Source: Eubacteriales bacterium (GTDB lineage Bacteria; Bacillota; Clostridia; Oscillospirales; CAG-272). Taken from it: a DNA stretch of 27,056 nt. The DNA is taken from positions 1 through 27,056 of the forward strand of contig JAQVWU010000003.1 in NCBI GenBank assembly GCA_028709565.1, read 5' to 3'. The notes beneath the pieces were generated by a model, which saw only the letters and a list, made by a program, of their open reading frames with translations, did no database searches and had not been told where the DNA came from. Position numbers and translations under genes: made by a program. Position 1 is the first letter of the stretch. The number at the start of each line of letters is the position of its first letter. Shown here in pieces: positions 1 through 7,048 of this stretch.

Positions 1-118
1 ATTTGTTGAATATAATTGCATTATTTTAATACAATCGGATGTTTTCGCCTCCATTTAGTGGGGCATCGCCAGATAATCTGCAGTATATTTATTTACTTGC
101 CGAATCCAAGTTAAATAT
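1..118. other. Gene-free left edge
   Basis: This short AT-rich stretch lies downstream of the minus-strand PF06541 gene. A minus-strand GGAGG occurs at 52-48, but no usable start codon follows it at a normal distance and no T-rich hairpin terminator is visible. I see no supported feature here. Confidence 0.5.
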
Positions 119-550
119 TTAATATTTGATGTTTGACGCTTTTCTACCGGATATAAGCCGCTTGATATATCCGCACAGCAGATATGCCGGACCGCACAAT
201 ACATACCACATAACCATGTAAAGCAAACAAATTTGTCCAAAGAAGTTCAACCGATGATTCGAATAATCCCAAACCCGCCAGTCCAATATCCGGTTGACAA
301 GGCAGCCGACCGAAAACTCCACGGTTGTTATTATTACACAGCCGACACAGCACTTCAACCATAACCGCTTATGCTTAAAGCAATTTTCGGTAAAATAAAT
401 ACACGAAAAACACAATCCGCCGGCCAATGCCATGGTCCAGTGTGTATACCCTCTCCACATTATTTCAATCAAACTGTAAATAACGGCGCCGGCTGCATAA
501 ATAAGCATATACTCACCGGCGATGTCGGTATAATTTCTCTTGTCTTTCAA
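119..550 (-). CDS. PF06541-family membrane protein (putative ABC-transporter type IV / CmpB-like)
   Basis: This 143-residue, highly hydrophobic protein has about four membrane segments. It carries the pattern I associate with PF06541 proteins: IEIMWRGYTHWTMALAGG near residues 28-45 and the later pair of WDYS and NFFGQICLLY. The family name suggests an ABC transporter part, but no ATPase is adjacent and the function is not established. The start is TTG at 550-548, preceded by AGGGTG on the minus strand at a good distance. The gene is the last of a four-gene minus-strand set (DUF1836, NfeD-like, zinc-ribbon membrane protein, this gene), with a 56-nt gap to the gene before it. A 13-bp palindrome lies in that gap at 570-582. 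The family call is confident and the role is not. Confidence 0.8.
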   Translation of the reverse strand: MKDKRNYTDIAGEYMLIYAAGAVIYSLIEIMWRGYTHWTMALAGGLCFSCIYFTENCFKHKRLWLKCCVGCVIITTVEFSVGCLVNRILDWRVWDYSNHRLNFFGQICLLYMVMWYVLCGPAYLLCGYIKRLISGRKASNIKY

Positions 551-606
551 TTAAATCACCCTGATATAGGATTAACTTAATCGTTTTTGTTTATTCCGTA
601 ATTATA

Positions 607-1194
607 TTATACCGGCAAAATGAAACCGCACTTTTTACACTTTTTATATTCTTTGGGTTCAAGCGACCGGCAGCGCAGACACATAACCCGGCGGTCCTTT
701 GACTTATCTTCTTTTTCGTAAAGATTTAAACCGGCATAATGGCGTACCCGGTCTCCTATACGATAATAACCTACATGATTTGACTCGTCGTGTCCTACAT
801 ACACATGCTTGAATACCCTGCCGTCATCATTTCGCCTTACCTGCAGTTCGGAACGCACATAAGGCATACTGCCGCCCTGTTTATCTCTCGCCCCCGTCTC
901 CGCCTTGTTCAACATAATTTTTGTTGATTTCGCATATGTATATGTTTTGTTTTTGGCGACAACCTCGCCGTCCCATGTTTTGTCGAATATGATATATAAT
1001 TTCAACACATAAAAAACGATAACGGCAGCCGCAACAGAAACCGCAGCCGCCATGACTTTGTCAACATATTCGCTTTTTAACAGTCCGATAATAATAACCG
1101 CCATCACGATTATAAATACAACAAAGTTTTTTAGTATCTTTATAAATCGATAACGGCGGTAGACATTACGGATTTCGATTGTTGAATACGGCAT
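607..1194 (-). CDS. Two-TM membrane protein with C-terminal zinc ribbon, function unknown
   Basis: This 195-residue protein is one I do not recognise as a named family. Two hydrophobic segments lie at about residues 21-39 and 47-70. A polar, probably cytoplasmic region of about 100 residues follows. The C terminus is a compact zinc ribbon: C172-x2-C175 and C186-x2-C189, with KCKKCGF typical of zinc-ribbon knuckles. The start is ATG at 1194-1192, behind GAGGAA at good spacing. It follows the NfeD-like gene by 40 nt and precedes the PF06541 gene by 56 nt, so it is probably part of one operon. Its middle part (residues 75-155, with GRVFKHVYVGHDES and YRIGDRVRHYAGLNLYE) may form a beta-rich domain. 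That is inference only. Confidence 0.75.
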   Translation of the reverse strand: MPYSTIEIRNVYRRYRFIKILKNFVVFIIVMAVIIIGLLKSEYVDKVMAAAVSVAAAVIVFYVLKLYIIFDKTWDGEVVAKNKTYTYAKSTKIMLNKAETGARDKQGGSMPYVRSELQVRRNDDGRVFKHVYVGHDESNHVGYYRIGDRVRHYAGLNLYEKEDKSKDRRVMCLRCRSLEPKEYKKCKKCGFILPV

Positions 1195-1234
1195 AGATTC
1201 ATTCCTCTTTAAACCTTTACAGCTTATTAATATC

Positions 1235-1804
1235 TTAGCGATATGCGGTTTTTGTTATGCTCATTCTCTCCACTACAGGCATACCGTTTTTATCGAACGC
1301 GACTATCCGTACAGTTTCTCCCGTTCTTAGCCCTTCCCTGTCCCGGGTCACGGCGTTTATATCATAACGTTTGTTCCCAATGGTTACGGTAACTTTTCCG
1401 GACCCGTTCAATTTCGACGGAACGGGCATATAAACACGGCCGGTCCTGCCCACTATATCTTTTATCTCTGTATTATCCGTATTATCAGAATTATCAGATA
1501 TATATAACGTCATTCTATATTTCAAAAACAATGTTATACCGATGAAAACAGACAGCCCGGATAAAACCGATAATACAACGGCAAACACAGTGTTTATATT
1601 CAATTCCGTCAACGCAATACCGCTCCAGCCGCATACACTGACCATAGGTACAAGTGCCCCTGCTGAGACGTAATTTGTTTTTTTACCGGAGCCGACTCCG
1701 AGCAGTAATAAAATCGTCTGTATAATAAGCACCGCCGTTGACGGAATCGCAATAAGCGCGAATATGCGTTGAATTGTTTCAAGTGAATTATACCATGCTG
1801 CCAT
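1235..1804 (-). CDS. YuaF/NfeD-like membrane protein
   Basis: This 189-residue protein has three to four N-terminal membrane segments, starting AAWYNSLETIQRIFALIAIP and including the CGWSGIAL motif seen in YuaF-type proteins. A Ser/Thr-Asp-Asn linker follows, then a C-terminal NfeD OB-fold domain with IVGRTGRVYMPV at its start and GETVRIVAFDKNGMPVVE near its end. NfeD proteins usually partner flotillin/SPFH proteins in membrane microdomains. No flotillin gene is in this window. The open frame extends to 1981, but the upstream part overlaps the DUF1836 gene and is not membrane-like. I place the start at ATG 1804, 41 nt after the DUF1836 stop, with AAGGTCGG upstream. A 9-bp tandem repeat encodes the linker. 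Confidence 0.85.
   Translation of the reverse strand: MAAWYNSLETIQRIFALIAIPSTAVLIIQTILLLLGVGSGKKTNYVSAGALVPMVSVCGWSGIALTELNINTVFAVVLSVLSGLSVFIGITLFLKYRMTLYISDNSDNTDNTEIKDIVGRTGRVYMPVPSKLNGSGKVTVTIGNKRYDINAVTRDREGLRTGETVRIVAFDKNGMPVVERMSITKTAYR
1472..1498 (-). repeat. 9-bp tandem repeat (3 units) encoding the NfeD linker
   Basis: Three adjacent 9-bp units (plus strand attatccgt, attatcaga, attatcaga) encode repeated Ser/Thr-Asp-Asn between the last membrane segment and the OB domain of the NfeD-like protein. The units are in frame, so gain or loss of one would alter only linker length. Confidence 0.75.
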
Positions 1805-1845
1805 ATGAATTCCGACCTTATCGTTCAACAGTAAGTAATAACGGT

Positions 1846-2430
1846 TTATATATCCGACGATTTCAGCTGTTCGAAAAGGTTGTTTGAATATTTCCGAAAC
1901 AAAGACGCCCAATAAGCAACAGCGATTATTTCCAGCACCTTTTCCAGCCTTAACCGGTTTTCCGATATCCGTGAAGTACATTCACAGGTGTATTTTTTTA
2001 TGCATGAATTCAAATCTTTAAACTCATTGTCATTATCGCCGGTCATGCGGTCTATAATATCACAAACATTGCCGTAAAGCTGCGATTCCGAAATAATATC
2101 GTATGCTCCATTGACGCCGTCGTTTATATAATTTAACAGATAATTGATTTCTTCCAGTTTCATGGTACCGCGCAGCATGTTTATGATAAGGATACGAGCC
2201 AGGTGGTCTTTGCTGTATTTTTTATTAACGGTATTAGGCACCCAACCGCGCTTTACCCAATTCTGTAATGTCGAACCGTCTACACCGGTAATTTCTCTTA
2301 TCCGGGAAAGCATAATACCATCGGAAATATAGAATATTTTATCAAGAAATTCCCTGCCGGTAACATTGCCCAAATCCTGCTTAAGCAATACAGAACCCGG
2401 GATATCATCGCCTGTTATATCTGATTTCAA
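1846..2430 (-). CDS. DUF1836 protein, probable DNA-binding regulator (copy 1)
   Basis: This 194-residue protein has the DUF1836 hallmarks: IMLSRIREITGVDGSTLQNW, then KRGWVPNTVNKKYSKDHLARILIINML, an N-terminal helix-turn-helix/MerR-like region. An all-helical C-terminal half follows. Copy 2 in this window (25376-25876) shares the equivalent segment TMINNYVKQ..KKRYNKTHLAYF. The frame opens at an ATG at 2478, but that codon lies inside the predicted promoter. The TTG at 2430-2428 has GGAGG eight bases upstream, so I use it. The gene leads the NfeD-like operon. A perfect inverted repeat in its promoter suggests autoregulation, which is inference. DUF1836 proteins are generally treated as regulators, and their target here is unknown. 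Confidence 0.82.
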   Translation of the reverse strand: MKSDITGDDIPGSVLLKQDLGNVTGREFLDKIFYISDGIMLSRIREITGVDGSTLQNWVKRGWVPNTVNKKYSKDHLARILIINMLRGTMKLEEINYLLNYINDGVNGAYDIISESQLYGNVCDIIDRMTGDNDNEFKDLNSCIKKYTCECTSRISENRLRLEKVLEIIAVAYWASLFRKYSNNLFEQLKSSDI

Positions 2431-2463
2431 CTGCCTTCCCTCCGCTTTCCCGATATTACATAT

Positions 2464-2497
2464 ATTATAGCATAGCATACAATCACATGATTGTCAA
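2464..2497 (-). promoter_or_regulatory. Promoter of the DUF1836-1/NfeD operon
   Basis: On the minus strand there is a -35 TTGACA at 2497-2492. Two overlapping -10 candidates follow: TATGCT at 2474-2469 with a 17-nt spacer and TATAAT at 2469-2464 with a 22-nt spacer. Both are preceded by TGC, an extended -10 feature. It lies directly upstream of the TTG start at 2430. Confidence 0.7.
2479..2494. promoter_or_regulatory. 16-bp inverted repeat, candidate operator
   Basis: Two perfect 7-bp arms, ACAATCA (2479-2485) and TGATTGT (2488-2494), are separated by 2 nt. The repeat overlaps the -35 and fills part of the -35/-10 spacer of the DUF1836-1 promoter. This is the position expected for a repressor or MerR-like operator. 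Autoregulation by the DUF1836 product is inferred. Confidence 0.6.
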
Positions 2498-2545
2498 CCG
2501 TGTTTCCGAATGTTTGCGACGGCATAATAAAACCATGTTACATCA

Positions 2546-2580
2546 TTGTTATATCGTAATGATATCGTTGTTATATCATT
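2546..2580. repeat. Nested AT-rich direct and inverted repeats at the 3' end of YfhO-1
   Basis: TTGTTATATC occurs at 2546-2555 and again at 2568-2577, 22 nt apart. AATGATAT (2558-2565) and ATATCATT (2573-2580) form an 8-bp-arm hairpin that overlaps the stop codon of the YfhO gene. No U-tract follows on the minus strand, so it is not a typical intrinsic terminator. Confidence 0.5.
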
Positions 2581-5308
2581 GACCGGACGTTTTTAATTTT
2601 TTGTTTTTTTTCTTATCGATTAAGATTAATGCGATAAACGCCGTTATTCCGGCAGCGGATATCATAAGTCCCGTTGTGACGCAATCCGGCAGATAACGTA
2701 ATTTTATCTCATGCATTCCTTCCGTCAGATCAACCGATAACAGTGAGTCGAGCGAAGCGGCGGTTTCGGTGATTACACCGTCCACATAAACACGCCAGCC
2801 CTCATCATACGGTATGGAGGTAAACAGTGTTGTCATACCGGCGGGCACATTGATTTTACCTGTTATTTCGGTATCCTTGAATGAATCTATTTCCAGCTGA
2901 CCACCCTGCAGCAACGGCAGTATTTCGCGAAAAAGTTCCCTGTCAAGATAATAAAAATAATCGACGCCGCTGGCTAAATACAGATTCTCTTCGTTCAGCG
3001 TCATGACCATATTCATCTCCGCCCCGTGCGCATGTAATCCCAGCGAAACTATACGATATGTTTCATTGCCGAAAAATGTCCCCATATCGCTGCCGTTCAG
3101 TCTGAGCGCGACTTCACGTTTGTAATCGGACGGGAAATAACAGAAAACTTCATTGTTATCGCCTTCAGCAGTAAAGTTAAAGATAAGCTGTCCGGGTCTG
3201 CCCGTATTTGTCGGAGTATATTTTTTATGTCCGGTTGTAAAGGTCACCTCTACATTATCATAAGTTAAATCCTCGACACGCAGATTCTTGAAGAGTTCAA
3301 TCTCTTCATCATGTCCGAGCATAGCCGTAATCAAAGCGTTTGTATATTCAAACGGTGTTTTATAATCTTCGCCGTCAATTTCGTATATATCGCCGCTTAC
3401 CCCGTATGCCAGGGAAAGCGCAAACGGATTATAATAACCGTATAACTGATTTTCATCATTGTTATATATCGGTTCGTAGAGTGAATTTTTATCCGGTTCG
3501 GTTATAATTATATATTTAATGCCCAATACGGAATCCGCCACAGGGGAGCCTCCGAGGTATTTTGTCCAGTGAGATTTGGACGCATAACCCAATTTATTCA
3601 ACATGTTTATTACCGACGTGTTAAGCGTTGACGTAGAATTGGATATCCCGTAAAAATCCAACGCCATCGGGTCGTTTGTCTTGCGGTGCGAAGTTTTTTC
3701 CATCCGGTAAAACAAATCATTAAAGTGTTCGTCATCGTAATTATGAATATAGTCAACCGCCGGCTGAAGTTTTTCCATATAACTCTGATACGATGTACGG
3801 CTGCTGTATACAACATCCTCGTCCAGGGCAATCTCATCAAGCAGACCGGATATAAAAAGCTCCAGGCAAACCACTATCATCAAAATCAATTTGGCGTTGC
3901 TTTTCATATATCCTTTATTTACGGGATGCAATATTATAATATAAACACAGAGGCAAGCCAGCGAAACCCATATGCAGGTAAGATCATCCAGCCACTCATA
4001 GCCCTGCTTTTGTATAATAAAAATCAAAATGCCCCAAACACCGCAAACAATCAAAATATATCTAAAATCCACCCGTTCAAGATCGGCGAACGCTTTATAT
4101 GCCAACACGATTATAAAGAAGCAGAATATGAAACTGTAACGATAATTCAGCCAATTGGGTTTCTGGAAGCCGTGCCATGCCATATCTACAACCGAAGCGT
4201 TGAAACTGAATATCAATACGGAAGCAAGTAAACCGCTGAATATCTTTTCTCTCGGTTTTACGTTCGATGAAATAAAATATATCGGCAGCAGAATAAGTGT
4301 CAGAGTTCCACTGTATATAAAAGGCAGTCCTTCCGGACGGACCGTATCATATGACCCGGGAAGAAGCTTTGCAATCATGTCAAGAAAATCGAATTTTTGA
4401 TCAAAAGTATAAGAGGGATCGGAAAATTCCGTCTTCCCGAAGGTAAGCGACACATAAGCAGGATATAATACCGCCATCGCAATGGCCAGCCCTATAATGC
4501 CGCAGACAGCCGCTCTGGCTGTCGATTTAATAAAATGCCTGTCTTCCTCGTAAAAATTATTTTCATAATCGGTATTATGAGCAAAATAATAATAGAAAAA
4601 GTATAATACGACAAATATGCACATCATATAGCCTATATAGAAATTTACCATCGCGCTCAACGCTATCGATGCGGTAAAGAGAATCAATCGCCGTTTTGTT
4701 ATAAGCTGTTCGATGCCCAATACCATCAACGGCAAAAAAATCATCTCATCTATCCACATGGTGTTGTGGGCCTGCACTACGGCATATGAGCACACCGCAT
4801 ACATCGTGGAAAATATGACGGTATTGATACGCGGACCCGGATGCGATTTTGAGAGATAAACGGACATGATCAATCCGCATGAACCGACTTTAAGCAATAT
4901 TATGGCAAGCAGCGCTTCGGTTATCATGGATTTGGGAAACAGAAGGGTTAATATTGAAAAGGGGCTTGCAATATAATAGGCAAAGATGCCCATAAATTCC
5001 CCGCCCAGCGAACGGCTCCAGGAATATAACAGACTGCCGCCGCTGGTCAGTTTATTTCGCAGCTCCTCAAAGAAGTATACATACTGACCGTTTAAATCGA
5101 GCACCAGGACGGAGTTCTGTCCAAAGGGCCATACCTCCATCGCGATATAAATAAGCCACATTAACCCCAGAGGAACAAGAAAGGCAGCCAGATACATAGG
5201 CCGGTTTTTTGAGCTTTTAGTGTTTTTGTTCTTTATTCGGGACGTATGTGTTAATTTAATGTCCGTATTCGAATCCTGAGCTGTAATACTGTTTACAAAT
5301 TGAGCCAT
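2576..5308 (-). CDS. YfhO-family multispanning membrane glycosyltransferase (copy 1)
   Basis: This 910-residue protein has about a dozen membrane segments up to roughly residue 470, a long extracytoplasmic region, and one last membrane segment near the C terminus followed by a lysine-rich end. YfhO hallmarks are the early VLVLDLNGQYVYFF (Asp71 in the first external loop), TMWIDEMIFLPL, and the late IPYDEGWRVYVDG. YfhO has a GT-C-like architecture, and in Bacillus subtilis it takes part in glycosylating lipoteichoic acid. Here the acceptor is unknown. The ATG at 5308-5306 abuts the DUF951 stop codon (TAAATG), so the two genes are translationally coupled. A paralogue sits at 21873-24437. The family call is firm and the substrate is not. 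Confidence 0.9.
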   Translation of the reverse strand: MAQFVNSITAQDSNTDIKLTHTSRIKNKNTKSSKNRPMYLAAFLVPLGLMWLIYIAMEVWPFGQNSVLVLDLNGQYVYFFEELRNKLTSGGSLLYSWSRSLGGEFMGIFAYYIASPFSILTLLFPKSMITEALLAIILLKVGSCGLIMSVYLSKSHPGPRINTVIFSTMYAVCSYAVVQAHNTMWIDEMIFLPLMVLGIEQLITKRRLILFTASIALSAMVNFYIGYMMCIFVVLYFFYYYFAHNTDYENNFYEEDRHFIKSTARAAVCGIIGLAIAMAVLYPAYVSLTFGKTEFSDPSYTFDQKFDFLDMIAKLLPGSYDTVRPEGLPFIYSGTLTLILLPIYFISSNVKPREKIFSGLLASVLIFSFNASVVDMAWHGFQKPNWLNYRYSFIFCFFIIVLAYKAFADLERVDFRYILIVCGVWGILIFIIQKQGYEWLDDLTCIWVSLACLCVYIIILHPVNKGYMKSNAKLILMIVVCLELFISGLLDEIALDEDVVYSSRTSYQSYMEKLQPAVDYIHNYDDEHFNDLFYRMEKTSHRKTNDPMALDFYGISNSTSTLNTSVINMLNKLGYASKSHWTKYLGGSPVADSVLGIKYIIITEPDKNSLYEPIYNNDENQLYGYYNPFALSLAYGVSGDIYEIDGEDYKTPFEYTNALITAMLGHDEEIELFKNLRVEDLTYDNVEVTFTTGHKKYTPTNTGRPGQLIFNFTAEGDNNEVFCYFPSDYKREVALRLNGSDMGTFFGNETYRIVSLGLHAHGAEMNMVMTLNEENLYLASGVDYFYYLDRELFREILPLLQGGQLEIDSFKDTEITGKINVPAGMTTLFTSIPYDEGWRVYVDGVITETAASLDSLLSVDLTEGMHEIKLRYLPDCVTTGLMISAAGITAFIALILIDKKKNKKLKTSGQ

Positions 5309-5503
5309 TTATACTTTCTCTCCGTTAACCGTTTTAATTTTCTTTTCAAATGCTATACGCGGAACCGTGAGATCACGGCCGCAGCCGGTACATACTATGC
5401 GGATATCCGACCCCACACGAAGCACCCTGAAGGAAACTGAGCCGCAGGGATGCGGCTTTTTCATCTGGAGGACATCTCCCACAGCCAATTTTATAATTTT
5501 CAT
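5309..5503 (-). CDS. DUF951 family small protein
   Basis: This 64-residue protein matches DUF951: KLAVGDVLQMKKPHPCGS, then VLRVGSDIRIVCTGCGRDL, with Cys residues in HPCG and CTGCGR that could bind zinc. Its function is not known. It may be nucleic-acid related because homologues are often found beside housekeeping genes. The frame begins at a TTG three bases earlier, but the GGGGGTGG ribosome-binding site fits the ATG at 5503-5501 better. Its TAA is immediately followed by the ATG of the YfhO gene. It has its own promoter at 5553-5525, divergent from ruvC. Confidence 0.88.
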   Translation of the reverse strand: MKIIKLAVGDVLQMKKPHPCGSVSFRVLRVGSDIRIVCTGCGRDLTVPRIAFEKKIKTVNGEKV

Positions 5504-5524
5504 CAAACCACCCCCGATTGGTTC

Positions 5525-5553
5525 ATTATATCATAAGCAAAAAAAAATGTAAA
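5525..5553 (-). promoter_or_regulatory. Promoter of DUF951-YfhO operon
   Basis: On the minus strand, -35 TTTACA at 5553-5548, a 17-nt spacer, and -10 TATAAT at 5530-5525 preceded by TGA (extended -10). The start codon lies 21 nt past the -10, so the leader is very short. Confidence 0.75.
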
Positions 5554-5598
5554 CAATCCGGTATAAATTATATTACAGGAGCTGTATGTCAGGTCCAT

Positions 5599-5618
5599 AA
5601 ATGTTTACAAAAACATTT
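5599..5618. promoter_or_regulatory. 20-bp inverted repeat abutting the ruvC promoter
   Basis: Perfect 8-bp arms AAATGTTT (5599-5606) and AAACATTT (5611-5618) flank a 4-nt centre. The right arm ends on the first base of the ruvC -35. It could be an operator or an activator site. It does not match the CGAAC-N4-GTTCG form of a Bacillus LexA box. Confidence 0.5.
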
Positions 5619-5646
5619 TGACATGCATATAATTCTATGATATAAT
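5618..5646 (+). promoter_or_regulatory. Promoter of the ruvCAB block
   Basis: -35 TTGACA at 5618-5623, a 17-nt spacer, and -10 TATAAT at 5641-5646 with TGA just before it (extended -10). It is a near-perfect SigA-type promoter. The leader to the ruvC ATG is about 135 nt, AT-rich, and holds only short AATACAAG repeats and no clear hairpin. Confidence 0.85.
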
Positions 5647-5788
5647 ATTTTAATATTGTTTATATTGATTTAAACATACTTCAACAGAAATTTACATTCC
5701 AAGCAATACAAGAAATACAAGCAATCGGACAAACACGGATAAACGGTTTACGGCATATTTTGCAGACATATATTCGGAGAAACCTGAA

Positions 5789-6286
5789 ATGATAATCATC
5801 GGCATTGACCCTGGTATCGCTATTGTGGGTTACGGAGTAGTGGATTACCGCTCCTCACATTTCACCACCCTGGCGCAGGGCGCATTAACAACACCTGCAG
5901 GAACTGAAACGTCGGACAGACTGCTTACAATTTATACAGAACTCGACTCGCTGATAAAAACATATAAACCTTCGGAAATGGCTGTCGAAGAGTTGTTTTT
6001 CAATACCAATCAAAAAACCGCCATGAAAATCGCGGAAGCGCGCGGTGTCATAACATTATGCGCGAAAATGAACGGCTTATCGGTATATGAGTATACACCT
6101 TTGCAGGTGAAGCAGGCTGTGGTGGGTTACGGACGTGCCGAAAAAGCCCAGGTAGTCGAAATGATAAAGCTGATATTGAACCTGAACACAGCCCCCAAAC
6201 CGGATGATGCAGCCGACGCGCTTGCCATCGCCGTATGTCACGCGCATACGGGATGTTCACGCATACGCGATTATTATAACAAATAG
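5789..6286 (+). CDS. ruvC: Crossover junction endodeoxyribonuclease RuvC
   Basis: This 165-residue protein is full length for the family. RuvC cuts Holliday junctions symmetrically, working with the RuvAB branch migration motor. The RNase H-like active site is complete: Asp7 in GIDPGIAIVGYG, Glu67 in AVEELFF, and Asp140 and Asp143 in DDAADALAIAVCHA. The ATG at 5789 has GGAGA eight bases upstream. It opens a block with ruvA and ruvB following 57 nt and about 100 nt after each previous stop, in the order ruvC-ruvA-ruvB. Transcription probably starts from the promoter at 5618-5646. Confidence 0.97.
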   Translation: MIIIGIDPGIAIVGYGVVDYRSSHFTTLAQGALTTPAGTETSDRLLTIYTELDSLIKTYKPSEMAVEELFFNTNQKTAMKIAEARGVITLCAKMNGLSVYEYTPLQVKQAVVGYGRAEKAQVVEMIKLILNLNTAPKPDDAADALAIAVCHAHTGCSRIRDYYNK

Positions 6287-6343
6287 CTGCTGCATAACTC
6301 TTGTATTTTATTAAACTAATCGGATCCGGGAGTCATATTAATT

Positions 6344-6949
6344 ATGTTTTATCAACTGACAGGTACACTTGTACATACGGATATAAATACTGCGGTTCTT
6401 GACTGCGGCGGTGTCGGTTATCAGTTAACCGTAAGCGGAAACACTCTGGGAAAGATATCGGCACACAAGGAAGAGCGATTACGTCTTTTCACCCATTTAA
6501 CGGTACGTGAAGACGCAATAGAGCTGTTTGGTTTTTATGAACAGGATGAACTCGCCGCCTTTCGAATGCTGATCTCCGTTTCCGGTGTGGGTCCGAAATC
6601 CGCAATGTCTATTTTGACACTGCTATCACCGACAAAGTTTGCGCTGGCTGTTACGACGGAAGACGCCAAACTGCTTGCAAAAGCGCAGGGGGTGGGTGCC
6701 AAGACGGCAGCGCGGATTATTCTCGACCTCAAAGATAAAATATCCAAAAAGATAACCGTCGAATCCTCCGATGGTTATAATATTAATGCTAATAAAGCCG
6801 ACAATAAGCTCTCCGACGCCCAAAACACTCTGATGGTTCTCGGTTATTCACGGTCGGAAGCCGCCGCGGCTCTGCGTGACATTGATACATCATCGATTGA
6901 TTTAGAGGAAATCATACGTTTGGCTTTAAAAAAAATGCTAAAGAACTGA
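6344..6949 (+). CDS. ruvA: Holliday junction branch migration protein RuvA
   Basis: This 201-residue protein is the normal size. RuvA tetramers bind the four-way junction and load RuvB. The N-terminal OB domain runs from FYQLTGTLVHTD. Two helix-hairpin-helix motifs lie at residues 78-91 (SVSGVGPKSAMSIL) and 114-133 (AQGVGAKTAARIILDLKDKI). The C-terminal RuvB-contact domain covers about 150-201 (LMVLGYSRSEAAAAL). GGGAG lies 11 nt upstream of the ATG. It sits between ruvC and ruvB as part of the same recombination-repair unit. Confidence 0.97.
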   Translation: MFYQLTGTLVHTDINTAVLDCGGVGYQLTVSGNTLGKISAHKEERLRLFTHLTVREDAIELFGFYEQDELAAFRMLISVSGVGPKSAMSILTLLSPTKFALAVTTEDAKLLAKAQGVGAKTAARIILDLKDKISKKITVESSDGYNINANKADNKLSDAQNTLMVLGYSRSEAAAALRDIDTSSIDLEEIIRLALKKMLKN

Positions 6950-7048
6950 TCGTCAACAGTCTTAATCGCCTTTTTGCAGTGCGCAGAACACGATAAACAA
7001 GATAAACAAATTGATTTTTGAATATTGAATATTATTACGGAGTTAATT

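Noticed and set aside
19..52. Start of another minus-strand gene after GGAGG at 52-48
   Set aside because: The nearest ATG is 27 nt away and nearer alternative codons run into a stop at once.
55..240. 61-residue frame sharing SNIKY with the end of the PF06541 gene
   Set aside because: The shared peptide comes from an AT-rich repeat read in two frames; the frame is otherwise a shadow.
1805..1981. N-terminal extension of the NfeD-like protein
   Set aside because: The extension overlaps the DUF1836-1 coding region, has no family similarity, and the ATG at 1804 begins the conserved membrane segment.
2431..2478. Upstream ATG start at 2478 for DUF1836-1
   Set aside because: This codon lies within the -35/-10 region, and GGAGG sits properly before the TTG at 2430.
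3686..4231. Plus-strand open frame inside YfhO-1
   Set aside because: It is antisense to conserved YfhO coding sequence and has no recognisable domain.
5581..5660. LexA/SOS box in the ruvC promoter
   Set aside because: No GAAC-N4-GTTC type site is present; the inverted repeat there has a different sequence.
7025..7048. TTG start at 7025 for ruvB
   Set aside because: ACGGAG lies between this codon and the ATG at 7049, at ideal spacing for the latter.
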